Shown here piece after piece: positions 1-6,304 of a stretch of 9,238 nucleotides of DNA. The stretch lies in the NCBI GenBank assembly GCA_015711895.1, contig MU158639.1, forward strand, positions 1-9,238. The letters are read 5' to 3'. How positions within the stretch are numbered: the first letter of the stretch is position 1; each line of letters begins with the position of its first letter. Position numbers and translations under genes: made by a program. Origin of the DNA: Candidatus Solincola tengchongensis. Lineage in GTDB: Bacteria > Actinomycetota > Geothermincolia > Geothermincolales > RBG-13-55-18. A model generated the notes under the pieces. That model did no database searches. It was not told where the DNA came from and saw nothing but the letters and a program-made list of their open reading frames with translations.

Positions 1-1
1 A

Positions 2-127
2 AAGGTCGTCGCCCCATATCTGGTGGGCGCGTATGTGGGCTACCGATTGGTGAAGGGGTTGGTCAGGGCGAGGAGGAAGAGGTTCATCCGCCAGATAAAG
101 GAACTGGTCGAAGAGGAGGAAGGTTGA
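2..127 (+). CDS. C-terminal tail of an unidentified membrane-anchored protein (5' end outside window)
   Basis: This is an open frame running in from the left edge and ending at TGA 125-127, giving 41 residues. The visible part starts with a short hydrophobic stretch (VVAPYLVGAYVGY, about residues 2-14). A strongly basic segment with RARRKR follows, then an acidic tail ending in EEEEG. A hydrophobic segment followed by a basic cluster is the usual pattern of a last membrane helix whose C-terminus faces the cytoplasm. Codon use (AGG, GAG, CTG, GTG) matches the GC-rich genes of the window, which supports real coding. Too little is present to assign a family. The gene is followed by a long AT-rich gap with no obvious terminator. 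Confidence 0.6.
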   Translation, partial: KVVAPYLVGAYVGYRLVKGLVRARRKRFIRQIKELVEEEEG

Positions 128-179
128 GGGGTCGGCTGAAAGGATCCGGCAGGATGCCCTCTTAAATTAGATAAACGTA

Positions 180-345
180 AACCTTAACTTTATAATTAAA
201 TGATTAAGATTAGATATGGGCCGGTCCATTGGCGACACCCATCTCCATAACCCCTTTTAAATCTACGAGCGAAGCGATCTGGAGGTTTGAGGAAAAGGGT
301 AGCGAGAATGGGTGGGATATGCGTATTTAATGTAAAGTTTAGGTT
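180..345. repeat. 166 bp element with inverted ends and nested internal complementarity
   Basis: The left arm at 180-201 starts AACCTTAACTTTA. It is matched, on the opposite strand, by the right arm at 325-345: 12 of 13 bases for the first block, then ATTAAAT again after a short indel. Inside, in the same nested order, CACCCAT (236-242) pairs with ATGGGTG (308-314). ACCCCTTTT (250-258) pairs with AAAAGGGT (293-300) with one bulged base. AAATCT (259-264) pairs with AGGTTT (283-288) with one wobble. The middle and inner stems are separated by 7 nt on both sides. Four collinear pairings suggest a folded RNA or a small non-autonomous, MITE-like element. I see no clear target-site duplication, and the strand of any transcript is unknown. 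Chance pairing of AT-rich DNA is not excluded. Confidence 0.4.
191..196 (+). promoter_or_regulatory. isolated TATAAT hexamer in AT-rich gap
   Basis: A perfect TATAAT lies at 191-196, inside the left arm of the inverted-repeat element. The best -35 candidate upstream (TTAGAT at 167-172, 18 bp spacing) matches the consensus poorly. It could start a transcript across the nested hairpins, but in such AT-rich DNA it is weak evidence. Confidence 0.2.
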
Positions 346-683
346 AATACTTCAATATTTTATCCCCCCGACCGTTCTACCTTAAAGACCGTACCGGATG
401 ATTCTATTCCTGCTCTATAGGTGAGACTGTATCCCGCATCTCCCTTAAATATACGAATCTGGTGATTAATCCGGGAGTAATCCTGTGAGCTTCCCGTAAG
501 ACGGCTTTTCCTGCCGTCAGATCCCTCCTGCCACGGTTCAAGGATCGCCGCCCACCAAGAGGTTGGGTTATCCCCTTTGACGGAGACGCGAAGGCGATGA
601 AGGTGAAGTCCCGCCGCACCTCCACGCCAGTCTCTCCCTCCGGTCACCCCTTCGTATTATTATCTGGTGGGGAGGTGAGCGTC
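346..683. other. gap without a convincing gene; weak minus-strand ORF at 360-647
   Basis: I see no secure gene between the inverted-repeat element and the nuclease. A minus-strand frame from GTG 647 to TAA 360 would give 95 residues, the last part looking beta-rich (IRIFKGDAGYSLTYRAGIES). It has no in-frame ATG, no well-placed ribosome binding site, and third-codon positions close to half AT, unlike the neighbours. It may be a decayed gene or chance. A hairpin GACGGC (500-505) / GCCGTC (513-518) with a 7 nt loop also lies here. No tRNA or rRNA was recognised. Confidence 0.35.
671..678 (+). promoter_or_regulatory. ribosome binding site deciding the TTG start of the nuclease
   Basis: GGAGGTGA at 671-678 is an excellent Shine-Dalgarno sequence, 5 nt before TTG 684. 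The in-frame GTG at 675 lies inside this sequence and so has no ribosome binding site of its own at a usable distance. The ATG at 597 has no comparable site and would add 29 low-complexity residues before the conserved core. Confidence 0.65.
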
Positions 684-1877
684 TTGGTCTATTCCCATAC
701 CCAACTGGAGACCTACGAGAGATGCCCTTTCAAGTACCGGCTCCTGTACCTCGACAGGGTGAAGGCGGGAAGGAGGAGCATAGAGGCCTTCATGGGATCC
801 GTGGTCCACGTCACCCTTGAGAAGCTGTACCGAGACCTCCTCATGTCGCGCCTTCCGGATCTCGAGGAGTTAAACCGTTTCTACTTGGATACCTGGAGGA
901 ATTCTTACGGGGACGACGTGTTCATCGTGCGCAGCGAATACACCGAGGAAGATTACCTGAACACCGGGTTGCAGTGTCTCGGCGATTACTACCGGCGGTA
1001 CTATCCGTTCCGTGGGAGGGGAAGGCCTTTATGGCTGGAGAAGAGGGTGCAGATACCCCTTCGAGACGAGAAGGGCCGGCAGGTCAGTTTCATCGGGGTG
1101 CTGGATCGCCTGGACTATCTTGAAGAGGGGAGGTACGAGATTCATGATTACAAGACCTCGCAACTTCTTCCCTCCCAGGATGTCTTGGAGGAGGACCGCC
1201 AGTTGAGCCTCTACCAGATGGCGGTGGAGGCCGCCTTTCCGGACGTCAGGGAGGTCGAGCTGGTCTGGCACTACCTGGTCTTCGACCGCGAGCTGCGCCT
1301 GAGGCGAGAGAAAGACAAGCTTGAGCAAGTGGCCGCCGCCGCCCTGAAGGTCATCCGGGAGATCGAGGAATGCAGGGATTTCCTGCCTCGCGAGAGCGAG
1401 CTGTGCGACTGGTGCGAGGTCCAGGAACACTGCCCCAAGAGGAAGCACCTATACATGGTCGCCAAGCTCCCGGTGCGCGAGCTGGGCATGGACCGCGGGA
1501 TTCAACTCGTCGATGAGTACGCCGAATGGTACGCCCGCAAAAGGGAGGCCGAGGAGAGATTGGAAGAAGTGCGGAAGGAGATCATCGAGTTCGCCGACTT
1601 TCACGGAGTGGAGAAGATACAGGGAAACGCCGGCGTCGTGAGCGTGTCCAGGACCAGGCGGCCGGTGATTCCTGCCCCGGGCAGCGAGGAGAGGGGAAGG
1701 CTGGAAGAGGCGTTACGGGAAACCGGAAAATGGGAGGAGGTGTGTGCCCTGAACCCGAACCGCTTGGCCTCCCTGGTCCTCGGAGAGGAGCTCGACGAGG
1801 AATCGAGAAACCGCATTTGCGGGTTGCTCTCATGGGAAGAGGGCGTGACGCTGAGGCTTCGGAGGGCGCCGCAATAA
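684..1877 (+). CDS. RecB/AddB/Cas4-like PD-(D/E)XK nuclease with predicted 4Fe-4S cluster
   Basis: This is a 397-residue protein from the TTG start. Near the N-terminus YERCPFKYRLLY (about residues 11-22) is the usual opening motif of RecB-type nucleases. GSVVH (38-42) carries the motif I histidine. GVLDRLD (138-144) supplies the first metal-binding Asp (141). IHDYKTS supplies Asp155 and the catalytic Lys157. QLSLYQ (173-178) is the QxxxY motif. Cys14 together with Cys241, Cys244 and Cys250 (CDWCEVQEHC) forms the split cysteine set that binds a 4Fe-4S cluster in AddB and Cas4 families. About 120 residues follow: a charged helical stretch (EYAEWYARKREAEERLEEV) and a short basic segment with VSVSRTRRPV. 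This tail resembles those of phage-type nucleases, but I cannot assign it. No helicase domain and no cas genes are nearby, so its job (repair, phage-derived or defence) is open. The gene stands alone, convergent with the hydrolase operon. Confidence 0.85.
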   Translation: MVYSHTQLETYERCPFKYRLLYLDRVKAGRRSIEAFMGSVVHVTLEKLYRDLLMSRLPDLEELNRFYLDTWRNSYGDDVFIVRSEYTEEDYLNTGLQCLGDYYRRYYPFRGRGRPLWLEKRVQIPLRDEKGRQVSFIGVLDRLDYLEEGRYEIHDYKTSQLLPSQDVLEEDRQLSLYQMAVEAAFPDVREVELVWHYLVFDRELRLRREKDKLEQVAAAALKVIREIEECRDFLPRESELCDWCEVQEHCPKRKHLYMVAKLPVRELGMDRGIQLVDEYAEWYARKREAEERLEEVRKEIIEFADFHGVEKIQGNAGVVSVSRTRRPVIPAPGSEERGRLEEALRETGKWEEVCALNPNRLASLVLGEELDEESRNRICGLLSWEEGVTLRLRRAPQ

Positions 1878-1897
1878 AGTCAATCTCTCCCCATCTT

Positions 1898-1917
1898 CCA
1901 GGTGACGGCGAACCTGG
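1898..1917 (+). other. small hairpin after the nuclease gene
   Basis: CCAGGT (1898-1903) and ACCTGG (1912-1917) form a perfect 6 bp stem with an 8 nt loop, 20 bp after the nuclease stop. No T-run follows, so it is not a classical intrinsic terminator, though it could contribute to 3' end formation. The rest of 1918-2048, between the convergent genes, shows nothing clear. Confidence 0.25.
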
Positions 1918-2048
1918 CAGCGGACACCGACCCGGCAACACTCCCGGCAAGGCGGCGAGGGGCTTAGGTGATGCCGCCATCCTGAAAGAAGCCCATTCCA
2001 CTCGAATTGCCTTCTTGAGGGGCATAAGGTGAGGAGACTCCCGACCCT

Positions 2049-2201
2049 TTAAGGCTTGAGGCCCGCCGCAAAGGAATCTTTTTCTCGTGAGTGGGGGTGT
2101 CCGGCGGACTCCCTCAGCAGGTGGTCCATCTTCACCACCCCCATCACTCCTTGGACGAATTCCATCGTCTCCGCTGTTGGCTTACCGTCTGCGTCGTTCA
2201 C
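2049..2201 (-). CDS. possible 50-residue ORF translationally coupled to the hydrolase
   Basis: The GTG start (2199-2201) overlaps the TGA stop of the hydrolase gene (2198-2200) as GTGA, the usual arrangement for translational coupling in operons. The frame runs 50 codons to TAA at 2049-2051. The product starts VNDADGKPTAETMEFVQG and contains a short amphipathic-looking helix (ETMEFVQGVMGVVKMDHLLRE), then a polar tail. Roughly the first 37 codons keep the G/C-ending bias of the neighbouring genes and the last dozen do not. I recognise no family. It may instead be a remnant of a longer downstream gene, or a chance frame kept open by GC-rich DNA. Confidence 0.3.
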   Translation of the reverse strand: MNDADGKPTAETMEFVQGVMGVVKMDHLLRESAGHPHSREKDSFAAGLKP

Positions 2202-3019
2202 CCGATGAAGGAGGCCACTTCATTCGCCGCCTCCTCTGGGAATTGGGTTATGAGGCCGTGGCCTCCGCCCGGAAATTCCACCAGCCGGCTTTGGGGGATC
2301 TCCCGGGCTAGGATGCGGGAGTTCTCGGGAGGTATCAAGATGTCCTCGGACCCGGTGATGATCAGGGTCTCCTTGTCGATCTCCCCCAGGCGCGAAAAGT
2401 CCGACCAGTTCAGGATGGCTGTCAGCTGGTAGGTGAAATGTTCTGGGGATATGGGGGCCTGGAGCAGGTCCTGAACCACCCTTTCCATCTTCTCCGGGTG
2501 TGCTTCCATATAATCCTTGGGAAAGAGTAGATACAGTGTCGAGCGCGCTATCACCTCGGGGCTTATCCCTTCCTTGGGCATATAGAGCACCTTGTAGACC
2601 TCGGGAGAGGCCAGGACCTGCTCACGGCCACCGCAGGTGGTGACAACGAGGACCAGCTTGCGGACACGCTCGTGATGGAGAAGGGTGAGCTCCTGGGCGA
2701 TCATCCCGCCCATGGACATTCCCAGCACATGCGCCGACGACCACCCCAGGCGATCCATGAGGGCGGCGGCGTCCTCGGCCATCTGGTTGATTGAATAGGG
2801 CCCCGGCGGTTTTTCGGACCTCCCCGCTCCACGGTTGTCGAAGGCTACCACATGGTACCTGTCCGCAAGCCGCCGCAAGAATACCGGGTCCCACCAATCG
2901 ACGTTGGCGCCCAGGCCCATGATGAGGAGGAGCGGTTCCCCCGCCCCCATTTCGCGGTAGTAGATCCGGATGCCATTCGCTTCAACCGTTCTCTCCCGGT
3001 AGGAAATCCCTCCGCTCAT
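2198..3019 (-). CDS. alpha/beta hydrolase (enol-lactonase / esterase-like)
   Basis: This is a 273-residue alpha/beta-hydrolase-fold protein of standard length without a signal peptide, so probably cytoplasmic. The oxyanion region is MGLG (34-37), followed by DNRGAGRS (61-68), typical of the 3-oxoadipate enol-lactonase-like branch. The nucleophile elbow GMSMGG places the catalytic Ser at 102. GSEDILIP gives the acid Asp226, and GGGHG gives His254, so the triad is complete. The region between strands 6 and 7 (about 140-210) is the helical lid, which sets the substrate. The substrate cannot be read from sequence; a carboxylic ester, lactone or C-C bond is possible. AAGGAGGG lies just upstream of the ATG. 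The first 38 bp overlap the 3' end of the transporter gene, so the two are expected to be co-transcribed and perhaps coupled. Confidence 0.9.
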   Translation of the reverse strand: MSGGISYRERTVEANGIRIYYREMGAGEPLLLIMGLGANVDWWDPVFLRRLADRYHVVAFDNRGAGRSEKPPGPYSINQMAEDAAALMDRLGWSSAHVLGMSMGGMIAQELTLLHHERVRKLVLVVTTCGGREQVLASPEVYKVLYMPKEGISPEVIARSTLYLLFPKDYMEAHPEKMERVVQDLLQAPISPEHFTYQLTAILNWSDFSRLGEIDKETLIITGSEDILIPPENSRILAREIPQSRLVEFPGGGHGLITQFPEEAANEVASFIG

Positions 3020-4202
3020 CTTTCCCTCCTTGGCTTAAGCCCGCAGCATGAGCATGTGAAGAGACCACGAAGGCAGTTCGTGCATGGAAGCAAAAAAGGC
3101 ACAGAGCGGCGATCGCACCGCCCAAAAGGTACATGGAGGAATAGCCGAGGGCGTCGGCGACCGGACCGAGGGCTATTCCCCCGAGGCCGATGCCCAGGTC
3201 GAACACGGCCATGAAGACCCCCAGCGCCGAACCCCGCATGTCCGGCGGCGTGTGGTCGAGGAGCAGGGCGGACAGGGTAGTGGGAAGATAGGCGAACCCA
3301 AGCGCGTAAATCAGGCTCCCGACCAGGAGAAGGGCCAGGCTGTTTGTATATGCCAGGATTGCCAGTCCTGCCAGGGTCATCAACCCCGATGCGGTTATGA
3401 GCCGGCGCCGGTTTACGGCGTCGGCACGCTTCCCCATGCCAAGACGAAAGGCTATGAGGGTGGCCGCGAACACGGTGAAGAAAAGTTCTCCTTCCTCCAC
3501 TCCCTTACTCAGAGATGAGAGGACGATGAAGGTCTGCAGGCTCCCGAAGGTCAGGGTGGAACCTATGGTGGCCAGGAAGACGGCCTTTTGCAGGGGAGTG
3601 AAGCGGGCCTTCACCCTTCCGCCGCGCTGGGCGCGGGTGATCGCCGTCTCCCTGACCAGGAGGGAGGAGAGGAAGGAGAGCAACGCGATTCCTCCCGCCA
3701 GAAGGTAGATGGGGGTATAACCCCAGGCGAGGCGCATGGCCTCGGCGGCCGGAGGGGCCAAAGCGATGGAGACGTCCACGGAAATATAGAATATGGCGAT
3801 GGCCTGTAATCTGCGGCGGGGCGGGGCGAGGTCCCCGATCATGGCATAGGCGGCGGTATGAAAGGCCGCCAGCCCGCAGCCGTTCAAGAAACGGATGATC
3901 AGAAGCGGCACCGCAGTCGCGAAGGAGGCATAGAGAAAGGTGGAGAGACCGAGCAGGAGGGTTCCCGAGACCAGCAGGCGCCTGCGCCCGTAGTCGTCCG
4001 CCAGGCGGCCGAATAAGGGGCGGAGAAGCGCCACCATGGTGGCCACGGACATGAGGAAGCCGATGAAGGAGTTGGAGTAGGCCCTTTCCTCGAGGAACAC
4101 GGGAAGCACGGGTATGACCATATATATGGAAAAAAATGCTAAGAAATTACTTGAGCAAACCAATATAAAATCCTTGGAGAGCAACCTGTCTTCTTTCTCC
4201 AT
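2982..4202 (-). CDS. major facilitator superfamily transporter
   Basis: This is a 406-residue polytopic membrane protein with about 12 hydrophobic segments in two halves, separated by a charged central loop (about residues 184-205, with ITRAQRGGRVKARF). The MFS signature loop between helices 2 and 3 is clear: GRLADDYGRRR at about 65-75. The second half carries a degenerate version (GKRADAVNRRRL). MFS proteins are secondary transporters, and this one resembles drug/metabolite efflux-type permeases, but the substrate is unknown. The start is the ATG at 4202, preceded by GGAGG 9 nt upstream. An in-frame ATG 57 bp further upstream has no supporting site and would add a non-hydrophobic leader. The hydrophilic C-tail of about 25 residues is encoded by DNA that also carries the ribosome binding site and first codons of the hydrolase. 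It heads a two- or three-gene operon divergent from the reductase gene. Confidence 0.9.
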   Translation of the reverse strand: MEKEDRLLSKDFILVCSSNFLAFFSIYMVIPVLPVFLEERAYSNSFIGFLMSVATMVALLRPLFGRLADDYGRRRLLVSGTLLLGLSTFLYASFATAVPLLIIRFLNGCGLAAFHTAAYAMIGDLAPPRRRLQAIAIFYISVDVSIALAPPAAEAMRLAWGYTPIYLLAGGIALLSFLSSLLVRETAITRAQRGGRVKARFTPLQKAVFLATIGSTLTFGSLQTFIVLSSLSKGVEEGELFFTVFAATLIAFRLGMGKRADAVNRRRLITASGLMTLAGLAILAYTNSLALLLVGSLIYALGFAYLPTTLSALLLDHTPPDMRGSALGVFMAVFDLGIGLGGIALGPVADALGYSSMYLLGGAIAALCLFCFHARTAFVVSSHAHAAGLSQGGKDERRDFLPGENG

Positions 4203-4467
4203 CAATGCGACCCTCCCGAACGGCGTGAATATCCGATGGCAAGATTTTAACAGAGGCAATCCGTTAAATCCTCAATGCCGCACGGAATGCCGCTGTCCGT
4301 ACCTCCCCATCCGTCGGAGTATAATGTTTCCGTGCAAAGGGAGGAAGTGTCGAGCCGCTTTTCGCCCGGGCGGAGCCCATGGAAAGGGATGCACCCGAGC
4401 GGATGAGGTTCGTTTATAACGGTCAGTGTGCGGAGCGCACCCGGAGGGAGATGGAGGGGTGAGGAAG
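4203..4467. promoter_or_regulatory. divergent promoter region between MFS operon and reductase gene
   Basis: This 265 bp gap must hold the starts of two oppositely oriented units. A perfect TATAAT lies at 4320-4325 on the plus strand, and overlapping it on the minus strand is TATACT (4323 to 4318). Neither has a convincing -35 box at 16-18 bp, so activator-dependent promoters are possible. TATAAC at 4415-4420 (+) is a second weak candidate. A 10 bp perfect palindrome CGCCCGGGCG at 4363-4372 lies between them and could be an operator, or chance in GC-rich DNA. No regulator gene lies next to it in the window. Confidence 0.3.
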
Positions 4468-5493
4468 ATGAGGATGGCGCTGGTCGGCGCGGGATCCATG
4501 GGCACGGTCATCGGTGCCCTCCTGACCAGAGGTGGAGAGGACATCGTCCTGGTGGACGTCAACGAGGCCCACGTCAAGGCCATGAACGAGAGGGGGGCGA
4601 GGATAACCGGGCACATGGAACTCACCGTCCCCGTCAAAGCGATCACGCCCGGGGAGATGGAGGGGATCTACGATCTGATCATCTACCTGGTGAAGACCAC
4701 TTACGACGACCGCGCTCTCCCGCAGATCCTGCCTCATCTGGGCGAGAACAGCGCGGTCATAACCCTCCAGAACGGCGTGCCGGAGGAGAGGGTTGCCTCC
4801 GTGGTGGGGCGTGAGCGTACCCTGGGCGGGGCCATCGGATGGGGCGCCACGTTGTTGGAGCCCGGCGTTTCCGAGCTGACCAGCGAAGTGGAGGCCATGA
4901 CCTACGACATCGGCGAGATGGACGGGTCGGTGACCGAGCGTGTAAAGGCGGTCAAGTCTGTGCTGGACAAGGCCGGCAAGGCGGAGATAACCACCAACCT
5001 GGTGGGCACGCGCTGGACCAAGCTCTTGGCAAATGTTTCCATGAGCGGATTGGGTACCGCCCTTAACTGCACGTACGGCGACATCCTGGACAACGAGAAG
5101 GCTCTCATCGCCGCCACCTCCATAATCGTGGAGACCCTCAAAACGGCGCGGGCCCTGGGGATCAGGATGGAGCCCATGCAGGGCGTGGACCCCAACGTCC
5201 TGCTGGACGTCATCCGGGAGAGCGAGGAGAACGCCCTGAACATCATCCGCATGGTCTGGGGAAGGCACCGCGACCAGGTGCCCAGCATGCTTCAGGACCT
5301 GCGCAAGGGTCTTCCCTGCGAGGTGGAGACGCTCAACGGATACCTCTCGGCCAAATCTGCGGAGGCGGGTGTGCCCACGCCGGTGAACGACAGGGTCACT
5401 GAGATAATCAGGGGTATCCAGGAAGGCAGGTACCCATTGAGCTTCGGCAACCTGGACCTCATAGAGGTGCGCCCCCTCAAGGAGATCGTGTAA
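4468..5493 (+). CDS. ketopantoate reductase-family (PanE/ApbA-like) oxidoreductase
   Basis: This is a 341-residue NAD(P)-dependent oxidoreductase. The N-terminal Rossmann fold begins MRMALVGAGSMG, with the GxGxxG loop at 7-12 and an acidic VDV at the end of the second strand. VKTTYDD (about 75-81) and LQNGV (100-104) are family hallmarks. The C-terminal helical domain has RWTKLLANVS, giving the catalytic Lys185 and Asn189. It also has PSMLQDLRKGLPCEVETLNG, matching the conserved S-x-x-x-D-x-x-x-G-x-x-x-E block, with Glu285 as likely active-site partner. The family reduces 2-dehydropantoate to pantoate in coenzyme A synthesis, but many homologues act on other 2-oxo acids. This one is longer than typical PanE (about 300 residues), and no panB or panC is nearby, so the pathway is unproven. 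The start is ATG 4468, behind GGAGGGG; GTG 4459 and ATG 4474 are alternatives. Confidence 0.87.
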   Translation: MRMALVGAGSMGTVIGALLTRGGEDIVLVDVNEAHVKAMNERGARITGHMELTVPVKAITPGEMEGIYDLIIYLVKTTYDDRALPQILPHLGENSAVITLQNGVPEERVASVVGRERTLGGAIGWGATLLEPGVSELTSEVEAMTYDIGEMDGSVTERVKAVKSVLDKAGKAEITTNLVGTRWTKLLANVSMSGLGTALNCTYGDILDNEKALIAATSIIVETLKTARALGIRMEPMQGVDPNVLLDVIRESEENALNIIRMVWGRHRDQVPSMLQDLRKGLPCEVETLNGYLSAKSAEAGVPTPVNDRVTEIIRGIQEGRYPLSFGNLDLIEVRPLKEIV

Positions 5494-5610
5494 GATTTAT
5501 ACGACAATCATGGGGAGGGAAACAAAGAGATGAAGGAGAGCGAGTTAGCCTCTGCAGATTCGTATAAAAATTAGATATGTAGAAATCGTTAAAAGCTGGA
5601 AAACGGAGGG

Positions 5611-5628
5611 TATCTGCTAACGCAGATG
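5611..5628 (+). other. perfect-stem hairpin upstream of the thioesterase
   Basis: The stem TATCTGC / GCAGATG (six Watson-Crick pairs plus one U-G closing pair) has loop TAAC. No T-run follows, so it is more likely an operator or leader hairpin than a terminator for the reductase gene. Confidence 0.3.
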
Positions 5629-5755
5629 GCAGGGCAGGAATTTGTTGGCAATGACATGCAAGGTCGTGCTTATATGTTAATGTTGAGATCGGGTCATTCT
5701 GTCATGGCGGAACGCCGTTGATAGAAAGAGTCCGTATCGATAGACTTGTAAAGAG

Positions 5756-5763
5756 AAAGGTGA
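5756..5763 (+). promoter_or_regulatory. ribosome binding site fixing the thioesterase start
   Basis: AAAGGTGA is 5 nt before ATG 5769. An in-frame TTG at 5718 would add 17 mostly basic residues and has no Shine-Dalgarno sequence, so the ATG is preferred. Confidence 0.7.
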
Positions 5764-5768
5764 GCTCA

Positions 5769-6248
5769 ATGTCCGAGAAGATTCGCCTTCACGAGCTTAA
5801 AGAGCATGCTTTTTTATTGCTTAACAAGTCTCCTTTTTACCTCCATCTGGGGATGGAGGTAATTGAAATTGAGGAAGGTCGCGCCAAGCTGAGGTTGCCG
5901 GTCAAAGATGAGCTGAAAAGCCTTTACGGGATTTTACATGGGGGTGTCATTGCTGCTCTACTCGATTCTGCAGGGACAATAGCATGCGGTTCCCTTATGA
6001 AGGTGGGGGAGATGGCGGTCACGGTGGATCAGAGGATCAATTACATTTCAAATATTTCTTCCGGCGTCCTTTTCGGTGAGGGAAGGGCTTTGCACAAGGG
6101 GAGATTCACTGGCGTGGCGATGACGGAGGCCAAGGATGAGGACGGGAACCTTGTCGCTGTGGGCATGTCCACCGTTTTCTTCGTGAGGGGAGGAGAAAGC
6201 CAGATACGTAACTCAAAGGACCCCACGGATAAGCGGCTATTGAAGTGA
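5769..6248 (+). CDS. PaaI-family hotdog-fold acyl-CoA thioesterase
   Basis: This is a 159-residue single hotdog domain, normal for the family. The hallmark LHGGVIAALLDSAG is at 56-69: His57-Gly58-Gly59 start the central hotdog helix, and Asp66 is the usual catalytic acid of the PaaI/4HBT-II type. Downstream VTVDQRINYI and the strand VGMSTVFFV (131-139) complete the sheet. Such enzymes hydrolyse acyl- or aryl-CoA esters to free acid and coenzyme A, often to rescue CoA during aromatic or fatty-acid breakdown. They work as cytosolic dimers or tetramers. A polar tail of about 18 residues (GGESQIRNSK onward) extends beyond the fold. The gene is monocistronic in view, convergent with the glycyl radical enzyme. 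Its base composition is AT-richer than the upstream genes, like that enzyme. The exact acyl substrate cannot be inferred. Confidence 0.87.
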   Translation: MSEKIRLHELKEHAFLLLNKSPFYLHLGMEVIEIEEGRAKLRLPVKDELKSLYGILHGGVIAALLDSAGTIACGSLMKVGEMAVTVDQRINYISNISSGVLFGEGRALHKGRFTGVAMTEAKDEDGNLVAVGMSTVFFVRGGESQIRNSKDPTDKRLLK

Positions 6249-6250
6249 AA

Positions 6251-6288
6251 TGCCATAGCCTCTTTCCCGCAATCATGCGGTTATGGCA
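6251..6288. terminator. bidirectional hairpin between convergent genes
   Basis: TGCCATAGCC (6251-6260) pairs with GGTTATGGCA (6279-6288), 10 bp with one G-U. An inner alternative stem CCGCA / TGCGG surrounds ATCA. It begins 3 nt after the thioesterase stop and ends 17 nt before the stop of the glycyl radical enzyme. T-rich bases follow on both sides (ATTCTTCT on plus, TTTCACTTC on minus), so it can serve both convergent genes, although neither T-run is strong. Confidence 0.65.
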
Positions 6289-6304
6289 CAATTCTTCTGG
6301 CCCC

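Larger units (their letters stand above)
5494..5768. other. gap at a composition break, with hairpin and a micro-ORF
   Basis: No long gene is present. ATG 5530 is preceded by GGGGAGGG 11 nt upstream and opens a frame of only 14 codons, stopping at TAG 5572-5574. It looks like a gene start cut off where the DNA becomes AT-richer. ATCTGC (5612-5617) and GCAGAT (5622-5627) form a perfect 6 bp stem with a 4 nt loop, and GCAGAT occurs a third time at 5554-5559. Promoter-like boxes for the thioesterase (TTGGCA 5645-5650 and TATATG 5671-5676) are 20 bp apart, too wide to be convincing. Confidence 0.35.

Noticed and set aside
530..560. tRNA-like GGTTCAA sequence
   Set aside because: The flanking bases do not form the T arm, acceptor stem or cloverleaf on either strand.
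684..1877. CRISPR-associated Cas4
   Set aside because: The fold and Fe-S cysteines fit Cas4-like proteins, but the length and C-terminal tail exceed Cas4, and there are no cas1/cas2 genes or repeat-spacer arrays in the window.
1986..2016. AAGAAG / CTTCTT stem as terminator for the hydrolase operon
   Set aside because: The 6 bp stem is weak, with a 19 nt loop and no T-run; chance pairing is likely.
1582..2025. 147-codon minus-strand frame over the 3' end of the nuclease gene
   Set aside because: It is antisense to a well-supported gene, its product is rich in Pro, Ser, Arg and Gly as expected of a GC-rich shadow frame, and it has no recognisable motif.
4363..4372. CGCCCGGGCG palindrome as a firm operator
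   Set aside because: Ten-base GC palindromes arise readily in this composition; it is kept only as a minor note in the divergent region.
4423..5268. 281-codon minus-strand frame opposite the reductase
   Set aside because: It is His/Asp/Val-rich composition typical of the antisense of GC-rich coding DNA; the plus-strand reductase has complete family motifs.
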